Positions 49,003-61,532 are shown, counted from the first letter of the stretch. The stretch: DNA of 64,000 nucleotides from Sambucus nigra (GCA_949130495.1 OX422207.1:838307573-838371572); one strand, 5' to 3'. Notes: generated by a model not told the origin, from the sequence alone. Made by a program: numbers and translations.

Positions 49003-49186
49003 ACGGGGAAGGGCTCCGAAAGTAAATATCATCATTTGCGAGTAAGCCACCGTTTGGAATGGACCTCAAAGAAATACGTGGTCCAAAGGCCAAAAAATAA
49101 AATATGTCATTAAAAAGAAAAATAATTGCCAAGGCCGATTTTAATTGATATTTTCATTCAAAAATATATATTCTTATTGAGGGAGA

Positions 49187-49537
49187 TTGGATGGTATATC
49201 AACGGTTTGCACAATGTCCGTTTATATTAGTTGTCCTTTCATTGTCATGACTCTATTGGTTTGTAGAACTATCAAAACTCTAGGCTTGTATGCATTATGT
49301 ATGTTTGTTCACTGAGTTCAATTTATATTGTCACATGAGGTTATATTCAAATGTGATAAAATTTGCAATCAAATGAGAACTCCGTGAACATGTTTTTAAG
49401 TGTTTGGGTCTAAATTTAATTGTTACTAGTTCACATCCCTACACTTCCATTTCCATATGACACATTTTTTCCATACGAGTATGAAAAACTTATTGTATTT
49501 TGTGTCATTTGTTAGTTTATATCTATATATCTATATA

Positions 49538-49587
<50 letters not shown>

Positions 49588-50240
49588 TGTGCATTATTGG
49601 TATATATATATGATATTTCTTTTGTCTTTGCCTTGCCTTCTAGTCCATCTATGCTTCTACTTCTTAATTGGTATCTATCTTGTTGCGTTTTTTGTTGATA
49701 TCATATGCTTAATATTTTATGTATCATATTGGTATCATTTTCTTTCATCTTAGTTGGTATCCTTTATTCTTTGTATGGATTAGTTATGCCTTTGTTTCCC
49801 ATATGCTTTTATGTTCTTATCACTCTAAGCTTCATCGTGTTTAAATTAGTTTTTATCCTTTGTCTAATTCTGAACAAAAAGGGAGAGAATCATAGGGGGA
49901 GAAATGGTATTTAATCCTATTATAATCTTATCTAAGTTTAGGAGATTTAACTCAGGGGGAGAGCGCTATCTTCTTAGGTTGATCATTGTTGATAAAAGGA
50001 GAATTAATTTAGGGGGAGTAATGATTTTAATTGCATTTTATATTTTGATATTCCCTAAGCATTTGATAGTTTTCTTAAGTGTGCAGGAATTCTTCTAAGT
50101 GGCAACTTTCATCATCGGTAAAGATATTGATCCTTGGGTCTTGAGTTAAGTTTGGGGGGATATTTTGAGTCTAGTTGAGCTTGACGGCCCTTTAGGATTT
50201 TATTTTGGTTTTTGTCCCGAAATAGCCAAAAGGGGAGATT
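49187..50240 (+). other. Element D 3' non-coding region with several polypurine tracts
   Basis: AT-rich. (TA)n fills about 49520-49583. Purine tracts occur at 49895 (agggggagaa), 49954 (agggggagag), 50012 (agggggagta), 50153 (gggggga) and 50231-50239 (aggggagat); the last abuts the 3' LTR and is the likely functional tract. The ORFs at 49457-50098 look like chance open frames in T-rich DNA. Confidence 0.65.
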
Positions 50241-50468
50241 TGTAAGGACACAAGTCTCCGATTGGGTCTCAATGTAGTGTTGGATCAATTCCAGACAAAA
50301 ACATTTGAGTAATAGGATAGTGTTCAAGTGTATCCATTCAAACCTATGACGTGTTAGTTGAAGACTTAGCGACCAAGATTATAAAGCTTCATCATATTCT
50401 GAGTTTATTGTGCCTCGTTTCTACATCAACATCATTAGTTCCAATTCCTCCCAAGGTATGAATGCATT

Positions 50469-50500
<32 letters not shown>

Positions 50501-51796
50501 GAGCTTGGAATAATTTTTTATTGGGTGTAATTTTATTTTAAACTGATGTTTATTTTCAGAAGGTTTATTTAAAGTTTAAGATAAAGTTTCTGGGCTAAAA
50601 ATCGAATTTTAAGCATTTTGTAACTTTGTTCGATATTGTTGTTCGAATAAGAATGTCATTCGAACAAGTTTGCCAACGAATTTTCCCCATTTTCCTCTGG
50701 AACTTCATTTGATGTGTCGTTCGAATGAGACTTCGTCTCGAACGAGATTTCTGGCAGGAAATTTTTTGGTCGTCTTTATCAATTTTTCTCTATGTTCCCA
50801 CTTACTTTTACCCACTAACTATTGACAGATGTTATATGTGCGAGAACCAAGTTTGAAAAACTAACTTTTGACATTTTCTAAATACATTCTTTGAGAAAAA
50901 AAAAATTAGAAAGAAATTTCTTAGTTCAAAAGTTCATGTTTTAAGTGTTTGTACTTTCAAGAACATTATTCTTAAACACTTTTGTTTACACCCATAGTTT
51001 GTTTATTCCAAGTTACCATATATATATCTTGCTTGGAGTGTTTGGCACCGGGTTTTACTCTACCGAATTGAAGAGTTCGTTTGGGTTTACTTCTACATCC
51101 CATAAAAAAGAAGTTCGTTGTCTTGCTGTGGCATTCTCACACGGTGAAAGGCATCATGTGTGGTTGATATTTGTTCCTAAAGTCCGATCGGTGGATTCCG
51201 AGACCGCAATGGATCTCCGTGGTTATTTTCTAGGTAGAGGTTTGTACAAGAAGAACCGTCGGGGCTTGGACGGAGTCAAGTCGAGTGTTGTAAGTCTTTT
51301 TTGCCTTGTACTTCTAAAATCGTACTTAGTGGATTTGAGGCTAAGGCCGTCCGAGGTTATTTTTCGTTGTGGGATTTTCCTCGTACATTGCGGCGTAGTG
51401 GTTATTTATTTATTTTATCTTTTGCAAATTCACATTTGATGCATGCATAGGTAAAAAGATAAAATTTTGTATATTTAATTTGGTGCTAAATTTGTTTGGG
51501 TAAAAATTTAATTTAATTCAAGCCATTAATTTTATTGGATAAAATTTGGTTTGACCTAATTTGCAAAAATGGATTAATTAATTTTGGTAGGCAAATTTCT
51601 AAGGCTTGGGTTAAATTGGTTTAAGTGAATATTTTGTGTTGTCTAATGTAAAATTCACTTTGTGTTTTGTTTATTTTAATTTGAAAGAAATTAAAAATAG
51701 TTGTGTGTGTGTGTTTTGTTGAGCATTCCCAATTCCGCATCTATAAAAGGAAATTACTTTTTGTAAAATTTAAAATTGGGGGTATTTGTTACTTCA
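50241..51796 (+). repeat. 3' LTR of element D
   Basis: Begins TGTAAGGACACAAG and ends GTTACTTCA. Colinear with 42411-44010. An open frame at 50945-51439 corresponds to one at 43117-43668 in the other LTR, with many amino-acid differences. Confidence 0.92.
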
Positions 51797-51801
51797 CAAC
51801 A
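51797..51801. repeat. Target-site duplication of element D, right copy (caaca)
   Basis: Identical to 42406-42410. Confidence 0.92.
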
Positions 51802-52780
51802 CGTGTGTGAATGTGTAGTTTATTTATACGTATTTAATTGTGTAGATAATTATACACTGGTGAAATACCTGGAGTGAAATGGCTCTGTTTATATAACTAG
51901 TGGAATTTTTATATAATTATTTAAAGATGAGAAATTAAGTTAATATGAGAAACAACTTATAAATCATTTGTAAAATTACTCGAGCTAGAGTAAGGTATCG
52001 GGAAGCGGTTATAACAAGGCTAGTTAGGTGGGGTAGTGTAGCTAGGAGTGTTATAAGGAAAAGTAGTAGGTGTGCACAATAGTTGAAGTGTAATTATTAT
52101 CTCGAGTGAGTGCGACACTAGCTTAAATATGAAAAGCATTCGTGCATTTTAATTACTGCAAACTTAATCACTTGCTAAATATTTTTTAAATATCTTGGGT
52201 TCCAACCCTTGCTGCAAATAGTTTTAAAAACCTTTTAGGTGTCCAGCCACAGAGATGCCATACTTGAGATTTTATTCCAGTGATACTCAGCTGCGACATA
52301 TGTGGATGCATGCAGTAGTTGAATTAGACGCATTATTTCTTCATTCCTAGATTAGGGATATCATTTTAGTTATAGTTCATTTTAGGGCGTGTTGCCCATT
52401 TACTTCCAGATTTAGTTTTTGATTGTTTATTTATTTATTGGATTTGGATTTACAACCAATGGTTGATTTGGCCAGTCTTTTAGTCATTTATTCAGCATTA
52501 TTTGCAGACTCGGTGATGGTGTGTATGAATTTAGAGATGAATTTGCCTGTTTAGAGATGAATTTTAGAGATGAATTTAAAGATGATTTTTCATGTACTGT
52601 ATATTTATCTGTTTAATGAAAGATAAAATTTGGCACCAGTTTAATTAATTAATTAATTTATTAGGTGGTTAGTAATTAACATAGTTTTTGACAGTGATGC
52701 TAAGAATGAACCAAATGAAAATCATGTTTTAATTTAATAAAGGACTGATCGACCGGTATTTAATTTAGTGGGGTGTCACA
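51802..52780 (+). repeat. Element C 5' LTR, second part
   Basis: Continues the LTR cut at 42410 and ends GTGGGGTGTCACA, like the end of element B's LTR. Contains agattttattccagtga and other AT-rich leader-like sequence. Confidence 0.8.
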
Positions 52781-52782
52781 GA

Positions 52783-52794
52783 TAGTATGAGAGC
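52783..52794 (+). other. Primer-binding site of element C (mutated initiator tRNA-Met type)
   Basis: tagtatgagagc, two changes from TGGTATCAGAGC, two bases after the LTR end and followed by atcaggttctag as in element B. Confidence 0.75.
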
Positions 52795-52971
52795 ATCAGG
52801 TTCTAGCGTCCATAGGATCTGTACGGCTTATTACGATTTCTGCATATAGTTCATTTGATGTAGATCCCTATTATTAGGAAGGTTGCTTTATCTTTGCGTG
52901 TTTGAGTCATCGCGCTTCTGCTATTAAATTTTATATAAACTGTGTACTTATACAATTTGATTATTTTTTAG

Positions 52972-54131
52972 ATGCCATCGAGGAGAGAGCGAACAGCTAG
53001 AGTAGAGGCCAGGGATTAGGTGAGGGAGGATCACCAGAAGCCACAGGTACCGCCGCCACAGCCGCCACCAGAGATGGTCTCAACTGCACAAGTTACAGAG
53101 ATAGTGTCCCAGGCGACCAACGCAGCTATGCCAGCTATGGTCATTCATTTCCCACAATCCTAGTCGCAACCTCCAGTGGCACCAGTGATCTAGACATAAA
53201 CATGTCCATCTACTTGGCAAAGAGTTAGAGAGACATTTTAAAAGGGCCATCGCCTGAGTTCTAGGGTTACTCTGATGTGGTTGAGGCATGTTAGTGGAAG
53301 AAGAATATACAACACCATTTGCGTATGGTGGATTGTAGTGAGACGCAGAAGAAGATACTAGCTACTTTCAAATTTGCTGAGGGAGCATTACAGTGGTGGG
53401 AGTTGGTTACCACTGCCGAGGGTTGAGATTTGATGATGAATGTTGATTTCTAGGTGTGGTTTGACCGCAAGTACTTTCCGTCAGCACTGGAGATCGATAT
53501 GCGAAAGAAGTTCATTGAGGTAACACAGGGTAATTGCACTGTGGAAAAGTATGAGGAGGAGTTCACCCGCTTGGAAAATTTGTGCCAGACGAGGTGAGCA
53601 ATTAGGAGAGAAAGAAAGCGAGGTTTATATATGGTTTAGCCTGGAGTATCAAGCAGCACTTGATCGACAATCCAACATTGGTGACGTACACTGATGTCAT
53701 CAATGCAGCATTACTGCAATGTCAGGATCATCGCTTCCACATGAGGGGAAGCAAGAGAGGAGGTGAGCCCAGCTAGAAGGGCAAGGCAGGTGGGGGTACT
53801 GTTAACAGAAGATAACAATAGGTTAGCAGACAATAGGGGAAGGACTCTCGGCAAGGTGATCCTGCCAAGAGATTCAAATCTGGAGGTTATAGACCCGGTG
53901 ATTAGGGCTTCAGGCAGGACCAATAGGGTCCTAATCAGCCGCAGAAAGTTCCTCGGGGTCGACAGGGCCAAGCGAACAATGGGGAGGACAACAGGGATGA
54001 GTCCACTAGGGTCAGCATCTGGGATAGGCTCGTCAGGGCCAGGGCCAGGGGGCTTTCTGGGGACATGTTTTGTATGTGTCCAGACAGGGAATATGAAGAA
54101 AGAGTGTCCAAAAAGAGCTATGAGACAGTAG
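52972..54131 (+). pseudogene. Element C gag
   Basis: The ATG at 52972 begins MPSRRERTARVEARD and hits TAG. Later pieces show a Pro-rich segment (53040-53080), the capsid block WFDRKYFPSALEIDMRKKFI (about 53460-53520) and YEEEFTRLENLCQTR. The zinc knuckle (54066-54107) reads CFVCVQTGNMKKEC, with Asn where the zinc-binding His should be. Stops and shifts throughout. Confidence 0.78.
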
Positions 54132-54159
54132 TAGGAGGCCCAATAGGGGCAACAGGCGC

Positions 54160-55435
54160 AAAGTCCTCCAGTAGCACTGGAACTACTATCCCCATAGCCA
54201 CGGGGGAAGATGCATTACGAGCATGTGCATAACATCCGGGACGTGTCTATACCACCAGCAGGTTCCGCCAACAATTGAGGGTACGTTTCCTATTCATAAG
54301 CATGAGGGTAGGATTCTTTTTAATACGAGCTCATCACATTCCTTTATTGCTACTAGATTTTCACGAGCAACCTACCTTTAAGAGACAACTGGCTAGTTCC
54401 CTTTGGGTAGTGGGTCATTTATACACTCAGTATGTAGAGGTTTGGATATTATTATTGGGATTCTAAGCTTAGCAGTGGACCTTCTAGTGTTGGACATGGA
54501 GGTATATGATGTTATATTAGGTATGAATTGATTTGCGGGATACAGGGTGATGGTAGACTGTTATGAAAGGACCATAGTTTTCTCTATTTCAGGTCAGAAG
54601 ATGTTGTTTGTGGCGATGCCTCTTCCGAAGGGAGGGTCGTGCACTCACCTATACTATATTGATGAGGAGACCTCACAGGAGATAGTGATTTCGATAGACT
54701 TGATTCCAGTAGTGAGAGATTTTGAGGATGTATTTTAGGAGATATTGGGGTTACCACCCAACCTAAAGATCGAGTTTATTTTTTACCTAGCACAGGGTAC
54801 AAGGTCAATTTATCGAGCACTAGATCTCATGGCCCCATCAAATATGCGAGAGTTGAGGGAGCAGATTCAGCAGCTTTTCAGGTAGGGTTTTATTCGGCGG
54901 AGTACATCATCATGGGGTGTACCGGTGTTATTTGTGAAAAAGAGGCACAGTTTGCTTCACTTGTATGTGGATTATAGGGAGCTGAACAAGGTCACGATAC
55001 GGAATAAGTATCCATTGCTGAGGATCGATAACCTATTTAATCAGTTAAGAGAGGCTGCATACCTCTTAAAGATTAACTTGAGATGGGGATAAGAAAAATT
55101 GTGTATTCTCGTATGAGTTCAGGGTGATGCCGTTTGGGCTCACTAATGTGCCAGCAGTGTTCATGGATCTCATGAACAGGGTATTCAGGGAGTTCTTAGA
55201 CCAGTTCATGATCATGTTTATAGACAACATTCTGGTTTACTCTCGTACGAAGGAGGATCACGTGAAGCATTTATAAAGTGTCGTACGAAAACTTCAAGAC
55301 CACCAGTTAAATGCCAAATTCGGGAAGTGTGAATTTTGCCTACGGGAGGTACAGTTTCTTGACCACATCATGTTTGATAGGGTTATTGCATTTGATCCGA
55401 GTAAGGTATCGGCAGTGAAGGAGTGGGGATAGCCC
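54160..55435 (+). pseudogene. Element C protease and reverse transcriptase
   Basis: The protease active site at 54319-54345 reads FNTSSSHSFI where DTGA is usual, so the catalytic Asp has become Asn. The frame 54481-54738 has LDMEVYDVILGM and YIDEETSQEIV. RT follows with [45 protein letters not shown] and, after a frame change, FIDNILVYS at 55217-55243; the second catalytic Asp is Asn. At least three catalytic or binding losses in one element (with the gag knuckle) show it is long dead. Confidence 0.85.
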
Positions 55436-56128
55436 ATGACACCGATTGAGATTTATAGTTTCTTTGGGTTGGCCGGGTATTATCGCTGCTTCATTAGGGG
55501 ATTTTTAAAGATTTCGGGTCCATTGACGAACCTGACTCCCAAGGGGGTACCATTTGTGTGGATTGATCACTGTCAGCTAGACTTTAATGAGTTGAAGGAA
55601 TATTTGACATCAGCGCCAGTACTTGCACTGCCTAGGAGTGGGGTAGAGTATCGGGTCTACACGGATGCATCCTTGCAGAGACGTAGTCATATATTACTAC
55701 AGGAGGAGAGGTCCATAGTTTATGCGTCTCGAAAGCTTAATCACCATGAGAAGAATTACCCCACCCACAACTTTAAGTTAGTAGCGGTTGTATTTACTCT
55801 GTGGATATGGAGGCATTATTTGTTAGGGAGAAGTTTACTTTGTTCACGAATAATAAGTCACTTCAGTATCTCTTCACACACAAGGATCTGAATATGAGGC
55901 AGAGGCGATGACTAGAATTCGTGAAGGACTACCAGTTTGATATACAATATCATTCTGGTAAGGCTAATGTGGTGGTAGACACGTTAACCTGGAGACTAAC
56001 TGGGGAGTTGGCCGAGGTCTGGAAGGAGAAGTGGAGTGAGCCTCGACATGATGATGGGATTGTCAGAGAGTGCATATTACTGTGAGCTATCACTCCCGAG
56101 ATTATCATGCGAGTAATGAAAGTACAGG
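55436..56128 (+). pseudogene. Element C RT thumb and RNase H, cut by element E
   Basis: The ORF 55436-55891 has FFGLAGYYRCFIRGF, the chromovirus connection block, then YRVYTDASLQRRSHILLQEE and IVYASRKLNHHEKNYPTHNF, the first part of RNase H. After a frame change come DYQFDIQYHSGKANVV-like residues and a linker to about 56090. The integrase should follow but element E begins at 56129. Confidence 0.82.
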
Positions 56129-59100
56129 TGTAGACAACCAGTCACGTGCCCCCTAAACTCTTCTTAGGTCCCTAGCACCTCCCTTCATCATTATAAACCT
56201 AAGTCACACTATGGGTACTAACCTAGAGGCCATTAGATGCTCCCAGGCTCCGTTTGACCAAAAAGTCAAACTCTTAAGCTCGATCGAGACTGAATGAATC
56301 TTCAAAGGGCACTAGAACCCCTTTCCAACGATCCGCCCCGTGCGCAATTCTGACTTACAGTGCGGATGAACGATCCGTTTCACTCTAAAAGGTCATCAAA
56401 CGCTTCCAAGCCCCGGTTGACCAAAGTCAAATCCCCAAACTGGGTCAAACTCTTTGAAATGTCAAAGTACATCTCCTAACCTTTCCAACGGTCCACCCCG
56501 TGCGTGATTCTGACTTACCACACGACGAACGATTCGTTTGCGTCCGAAATTTCCCCGTCCAAAGGACTGACGAGCTCTTTCAAGCCACATTTGACCCAAA
56601 GTCAACTACCGAACCCGGGAGCAGTCCAAAGGACTTTCGAAGGTCTCTGAATTACCTTTCAAACAGTTTACCCCATACGTGATTCGAATCAACGGTTTGC
56701 GATCTACGACCTATTTTTCGGAGGAGCCTGAAAGAGACTGCCGAACGGCAGGTTCCAGACCCTGCCTATCGACAGTGTGCCTAAACACACCTTCCGATTG
56801 GCAAGAACAGGGCTATACCGATCGGCAATGCCCTGGGACTATAAAAAGGAGGCCCTGAGATCCTTGTAAAGGGGAGTACAGATCTGAAATACATCACTCT
56901 CAGCGAATCCAGAAAACCTCTCTCGAAGTCAGCGTGATTTCCACATCCAAATCCCTTTCCAACCTTCACTTTTCATCAAACTTGGTGAATTAACTACCCT
57001 TAATCATCATCTAAGTGCAAGGGATGATCTCCAACATTCAAGATCAAGCTCAAGATCTTCAAGAAGGTCCAATTTTCTCAATTCTCTCCTTAAATTCTCA
57101 TAAATTCGCATTAACTTATTTTATTACTTAGCACTTTTATTCTCTCATCTCACATATCCTAATATAAGTTATACTTAGTATTATTGCACATCTCTTATTC
57201 TCATATTAGCACTTTTATACTTAGTATTATATCCTAATATAAGTTATACTTATTATTATTGCACATCTCTTATTCTCATATAAATAAAAACCCAAAAAAA
57301 TAAGAAAAAGAGGGTTTGCTCATAAATTCCAACCGATAATTCTCACGCTTTTCTCACAACTAAAGCACTTTTTTTACACACACACACACATAAGACAAGT
57401 ACCCGATTGGATTTATGAGATAAACCCCACCCCTCATTTTGCATGATAACTACGTGGACTTTGATGCCTCTATAGGCTACATAGGCGTCTTAGGGTAAAA
57501 CTCGAGATTCGAGTCCTATTCCTACTTTTCTCCCATTTTCTATTTTTTTTTCACAAGTCTCTTAGATTCTATATATTTACATATATGTATATTTGTTTTT
57601 AGTGGCGTATTATTCCACATGTGTTATTGTTCAATTATAATGATTAACACAAGAATAATCGCGTAAATGTTATTTTCTAATATTATTTTTTAAGAACATT
57701 CCTACGGATGACTCGCTTTATCGCTTCCATGATACAAATCAATGATTACTATCTCCACTACGTATACACATGCACACCTTCCCATTTCGTAACATAGCCT
57801 CCGGATCCTTTTCGAATCATTTTGGTCTTATATGTATCAGTATGTCTTTGGATGATGTCCTACGGGATGGCTCCCTTTTCTTTTGTATGTTTTCAGTAAA
57901 ATAGACTGGAGACTCCATCTCTCTACATTTTTCACCTCATCAGCGGCGCCGACCGAAGCGCACCTGAGAGGGATGCGCAGGACCAAGATCCTCTCCCGTC
58001 GCGAGTATCGGGATGGTCACAGTGGCGACTCTGCTGGGGACTATTTTGAGGGCTAGACTATAATTACATGGGTGTTATATTTTCTTATATTTTCCTCCGT
58101 TTTTCATATTCCCCTTTTATTATGTGTACCCCATGCTTATGCTTCTATTCACACACTTGTAGAAGATTCTCCATATACACTTCACACCACGTGCACCTAG
58201 GATCACGTATATCCACGTGTTGCATGAATCACCCATCCATACTTGGTATACCATTGGTTCTTGTACTTTGCTCCCTGTTTGGAATGATCAAGAAAGGCTT
58301 TCTCATCATAAGATACTAATAAAGAGAATCATGCATGATTCACACGACATCACTAAAGAGCATTGTTATTCACCAAGTTCTACACAGTAACTGGAGGGTC
58401 ACTTCGTGATGGGCGCTGGTCCGACAGGGTGCAGTTAGCCAAGGCGATATGACTCTCACCTTCCATTGGCCAAGTACCTTTAACGTATATAGAATGGTTC
58501 CCCCGCATCGTACCGCTTGACCGAAGTCATGACGGGAAATATATCACAGGAAACTCGTTCACGTACACCGAGTATATCAAATTCGCTCTCACACGTACCG
58601 TCTCCACGACGTATATAGTGAGGCAATTCATGTACACTCAGGTATATCAAATGGCTTGTCCACACGTACCGATTTCCCTCAAAAGCAAGACGTATATCGT
58701 GGAAGTCACGCCAAAGGGGGGAACCCTTTCCGATTCGCCCAACCAACTGAACGCCCGCATATAGGTGTCAAGCCTAGGACACACATGTTAGATTGTCGGT
58801 TTCGACCCGAAACTCTGCCGAAATTTCAGGTCGGTCTACCACCCAAATTTTTGCCCATTTTTAAAATGGGACCCTGCCCGTGGGCCTGGTTACAAGCCCA
58901 GCCATAGCTTTGCATATATTACAAACCCAACTTTTCCAGGCTCGGGTCCCGTCCGGCATTTCATTTTTGCATTTAGGATAATTTAATACAAGTGAGAACA
59001 TAATAATTATAATAATCATGCTGAGTTCCATCTCCAAAAATATTTCTCCCTTATTTATTAAAAATCCAAAAACATTTCTCCTTTCTTTATCAAAAATCCA

Positions 59101-59270
59101 AAAACATTTCTCCTTTCTTTATCAAAAATCCAAAAACATTTCTCCTTTCTTTATCAAAAATCCAAAAATATTTTGTTTTTCAATCTCAAAAAGAAAAAAA
59201 ATGTCAAAAATATTTTCATTCTTTCAAAAAAAAAGTAAATCCCACTTTACGCCTTCTTAGGTCGATCGCA
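56129..59270 (+). repeat. 5' LTR of element E
   Basis: Begins TGTAGACAACCAGTCACG and ends GGTCGATCGCA. Contains the U3 repeats (56230-56700), promoter motifs (56745-56828), TATA box (56840) and a tail with ccaaaaacatttctcctttc repeated several times (59045-59170). Confidence 0.9.
56745..56850 (+). promoter_or_regulatory. LTR promoter of element E: four CCGATCGGCA-like sites and TATA box
   Basis: gccgaacggcag (56749), cctatcgacag (about 56764), ccgattggcaa (56793), accgatcggcaa (56818), then TATAAAAAGGA at 56840-56850. Compare with the antisense-gene promoters at 11211 and 13912. Confidence 0.65.
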
Positions 59271-59370
59271 CGCCCTTGGCCTGGCTCCTTATTGGCTTCT
59301 ATCTTCAGTCAAATCACCCCAGAGTTCCGTCCGGTCTACTTCTTCCAAGTCTGAAATCCATCCGCTTTCC

Positions 59371-61463
59371 ATGGAGAACACATATCAAGTACCAGTTGTG
59401 CAGCCAGATCTGACGGCAGTTTTGGCTCAGCTCGTATCCAAGATTGACAACCTCCATACCCAGGTCCGAGAGATGCACCGAAACCAAGTTCCTATTCCTC
59501 AAGAGCTCGAGGCCCTATTCCCTCGTGATATGGGTCCACCCGAGCCTATTTGGGTTCCCAGAGAGTATCAGTACGCTCCACGTGCCCCTCCTGCTAATGG
59601 GCCGCCACCTGCCCAGCTTCCTATGCCGAACCTTGCCCAGCATGGGGCTAACCTACCTATGATCATTGATCCAAAAGAGGAGGAGTTGAACAAGGTCAAA
59701 GAAGATCTCAAGATGCTAACTAAGAAGTTTTACCAAGTCAGAATCTCTGGTAATTACATGGACTACACCCACATGTCCCCTTATCCTAAAGTGAGGTTAC
59801 CCGAGAAGTTCAAGATTCCAAATATCGAGAAATTCGGAGGAATTGGACCCTCGATTGTCCATCTTCACAGTTATCACCGTGCTATGACTCTTATAGGGGC
59901 TTCTGAAGAAGTGATGGCCCAATTGTTTCAACAAACTTTGAAGGATAGTGCCCTCCGATTATTTTTATCTCTCGAGGAGTCCAGAATCCGTAACTAGGAG
60001 GATGTAGCCTGAGAATTCATGTCGCAGTACAAATATAACGAAGAGGTTGAGGTCACCCACTGTGATTTAGAGATGCTCAAACAGAACCCTGGGGAATCAG
60101 TCAGTAACTTCATAGCTCGATGGAGGGAAAAAGCAGCTACCATGACCCATCGGCCTTCCAAGGAAGAACAAGTCAGCATAGTGAAGAAGAATTTCTTACC
60201 CCATGTCTGAGAAACCATTGGAGGACAATACTATCCCCACTTTCGAGCTCTCAAAGAAGTAGGACTAGAAATCGAGGAAGGACTTACTAAAACAGAAGCT
60301 GAACCAAAAAAAGTGTCCGGAAAGTTCACCCCCAGAAAATATGACAAACCTATCAGTGCTGCAGTCTCAACCATCAACAACATTTCTCAACCAACCACCT
60401 CATGGGTACCGAAAAGTCGCCCTGTCCCAGTCCAAAAGGAATACACCGAGCTCCATGATCCCTTCTCCAAAGTTTATCAGGACCTGTTAAGCTGAAACCT
60501 TATCAAATCATTGGACCCCCGTCCATTGCCAAATCCACTTCCAAGAAACTTCAAGGAAGATGCCCATTGCGCCTTTCACCAAACCGCTAACCATATCACC
60601 AACCGATGCTTTCACATCCGAAACATAATCCAAGGTCTAACTGACCGGGGTACCATTGCCCCACCTGCCAATCCTAATCCAACCACTACTCAGAACCCAC
60701 TCCCAAACCATGACAATGCCATCTTCTTATAAGAGAACCCAGAATTTGATCCTTCAACTCAAATCAAACCCATATACTCTCCCACACCTCTCCAAACCTG
60801 CCCATATTTCCTCCTACACCCTACTAGCCTCGCTAATTAGGCACTGTCACTCCTTACCAGAGCACGCATCACTATCCATACCCGTTCTGAAAATATAAGC
60901 ACGGAATTATCAGAAGTGTTAAACCAATTCTTAGAGTTCGGGATAAAATTTCCCTCACATATGATCATTGATTGCCAGAGGTTCAGTACGCTATTCTTAA
61001 AAGCACGAAAATGGGCCGGAGAGTCAGACAGTTGGGTAGTACTGACTGATGAAGTCAGCCTAGATAATGTTGTCCAGATTATGGCAGAATTATTCAGGCA
61101 AACAAATAATATTTGCAGCATGATCGAGTTACTTGATACTCTGAAGCTACAAGGGCACCTAGTCCCTTCACCCCTACATATCCCCACGGAATGGGAAGAT
61201 CTGTATCAAGAAGCCATTGAAGTTGTGGAATTCATTGACTTTACAGGGAAGGACAAAAAAATTTCCACCGGATGGGAGAAGAATTCGAAGATTCGAATGA
61301 AGAGCAAGCTCCCGATAAAACTGGCCCGGTAGCTGACATGTGTGGGATGATATCATTTGAAGAACTCCTCGGAGAAATAAATAAGGTGGAAGAACAACCC
61401 GAGATCGACGTGGATACAAGGTTCATGTTCTTCCCTTCTTCAGTAAATCATATGACCAGATAA
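59371..61463 (+). pseudogene. Element E gag
   Basis: The ATG at 59371 opens a 208-codon run: MENTYQVPVVQPDL, coiled coil AQLVSKIDNLHTQVREM, a Pro-rich part, and capsid with LPEKFKIPNIEKFGG and EVMAQLFQQTLKDSAL. It ends at TAG 59995, where element A has TGG. The frame continues through single stops at 60010 (TGA for CGA), 60208, 60493, 60730 and 60838. It includes the zinc-finger-like CAFHQTANHITNRC at about 60568-60610. A frame change near 61310 leads to the last part ending HMTR. This is the best preserved gag in the window. Confidence 0.88.
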
Positions 61464-61532
61464 GGGAGGCATTACCAGATCTCATGCTCACTTCCAACAA
61501 ATGACAAAGGGAAGGGCGTTGAAAACCCTCCT

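Larger units (their letters stand above)
46670..49186 (-). mobile_element. Probable non-autonomous Helitron inside element D
   Basis: Minus-strand 3' end: a 7-bp stem with 4-nt loop (plus-strand 46682-46699), then GCATTTTA and CTAG ending at 46670, followed by T. Minus-strand 5' end: TCTCCCTCAATAAGAATATA starting at 49186, preceded by A. This fits the Helitron rule A|TC...CTRR|T with no target duplication. The inside has no helicase but holds GC-rich, 5'-UTR-like sequence (48360-48660) and a short ORF-like patch (47118-47306, minus), as expected for captured gene pieces. The 5' end is less certain than the 3' end. Confidence 0.55.
42411..51796 (+). mobile_element. Element D: SIRE-like Ty1/copia element with gag but no pol
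   Basis: LTRs at 42411-44010 and 50241-51796, perfect caaca duplication, initiator-tRNA-Met primer site at 44014 and polypurine tract before 50241. The internal region (6.2 kb) has a gag gene ending at 46000 and then no protease, integrase, RT or RNase H at all. A probable Helitron occupies 46670-49186. It resembles gag-only non-autonomous LTR elements (TR-GAG) derived from a SIRE/Maximus-type copia element. Confidence 0.88.
40441..56128 (+). mobile_element. Element C: chromovirus-type Ty3/gypsy element, partial, split by D and E
   Basis: The 5' LTR starts TGTAACACCCCGTATTTTTAAG at 40441 and ends GGGGTGTCACA at 52780, with element D (42411-51796) inserted in it. Primer site, gag, protease, RT and RNase H follow, then element E interrupts at 56129. 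Integrase and 3' LTR are outside the window. The LTR without D is about 2.95 kb, close to element B's. It inserted into element F's LTR. Confidence 0.85.

Noticed and set aside
49457..50098. Env-like membrane protein gene of a SIRE element
   Set aside because: The hydrophobic ORFs come from T-rich DNA and a (TA)n run, with no conserved pattern, glycosylation-rich region or signal peptide I could defend.
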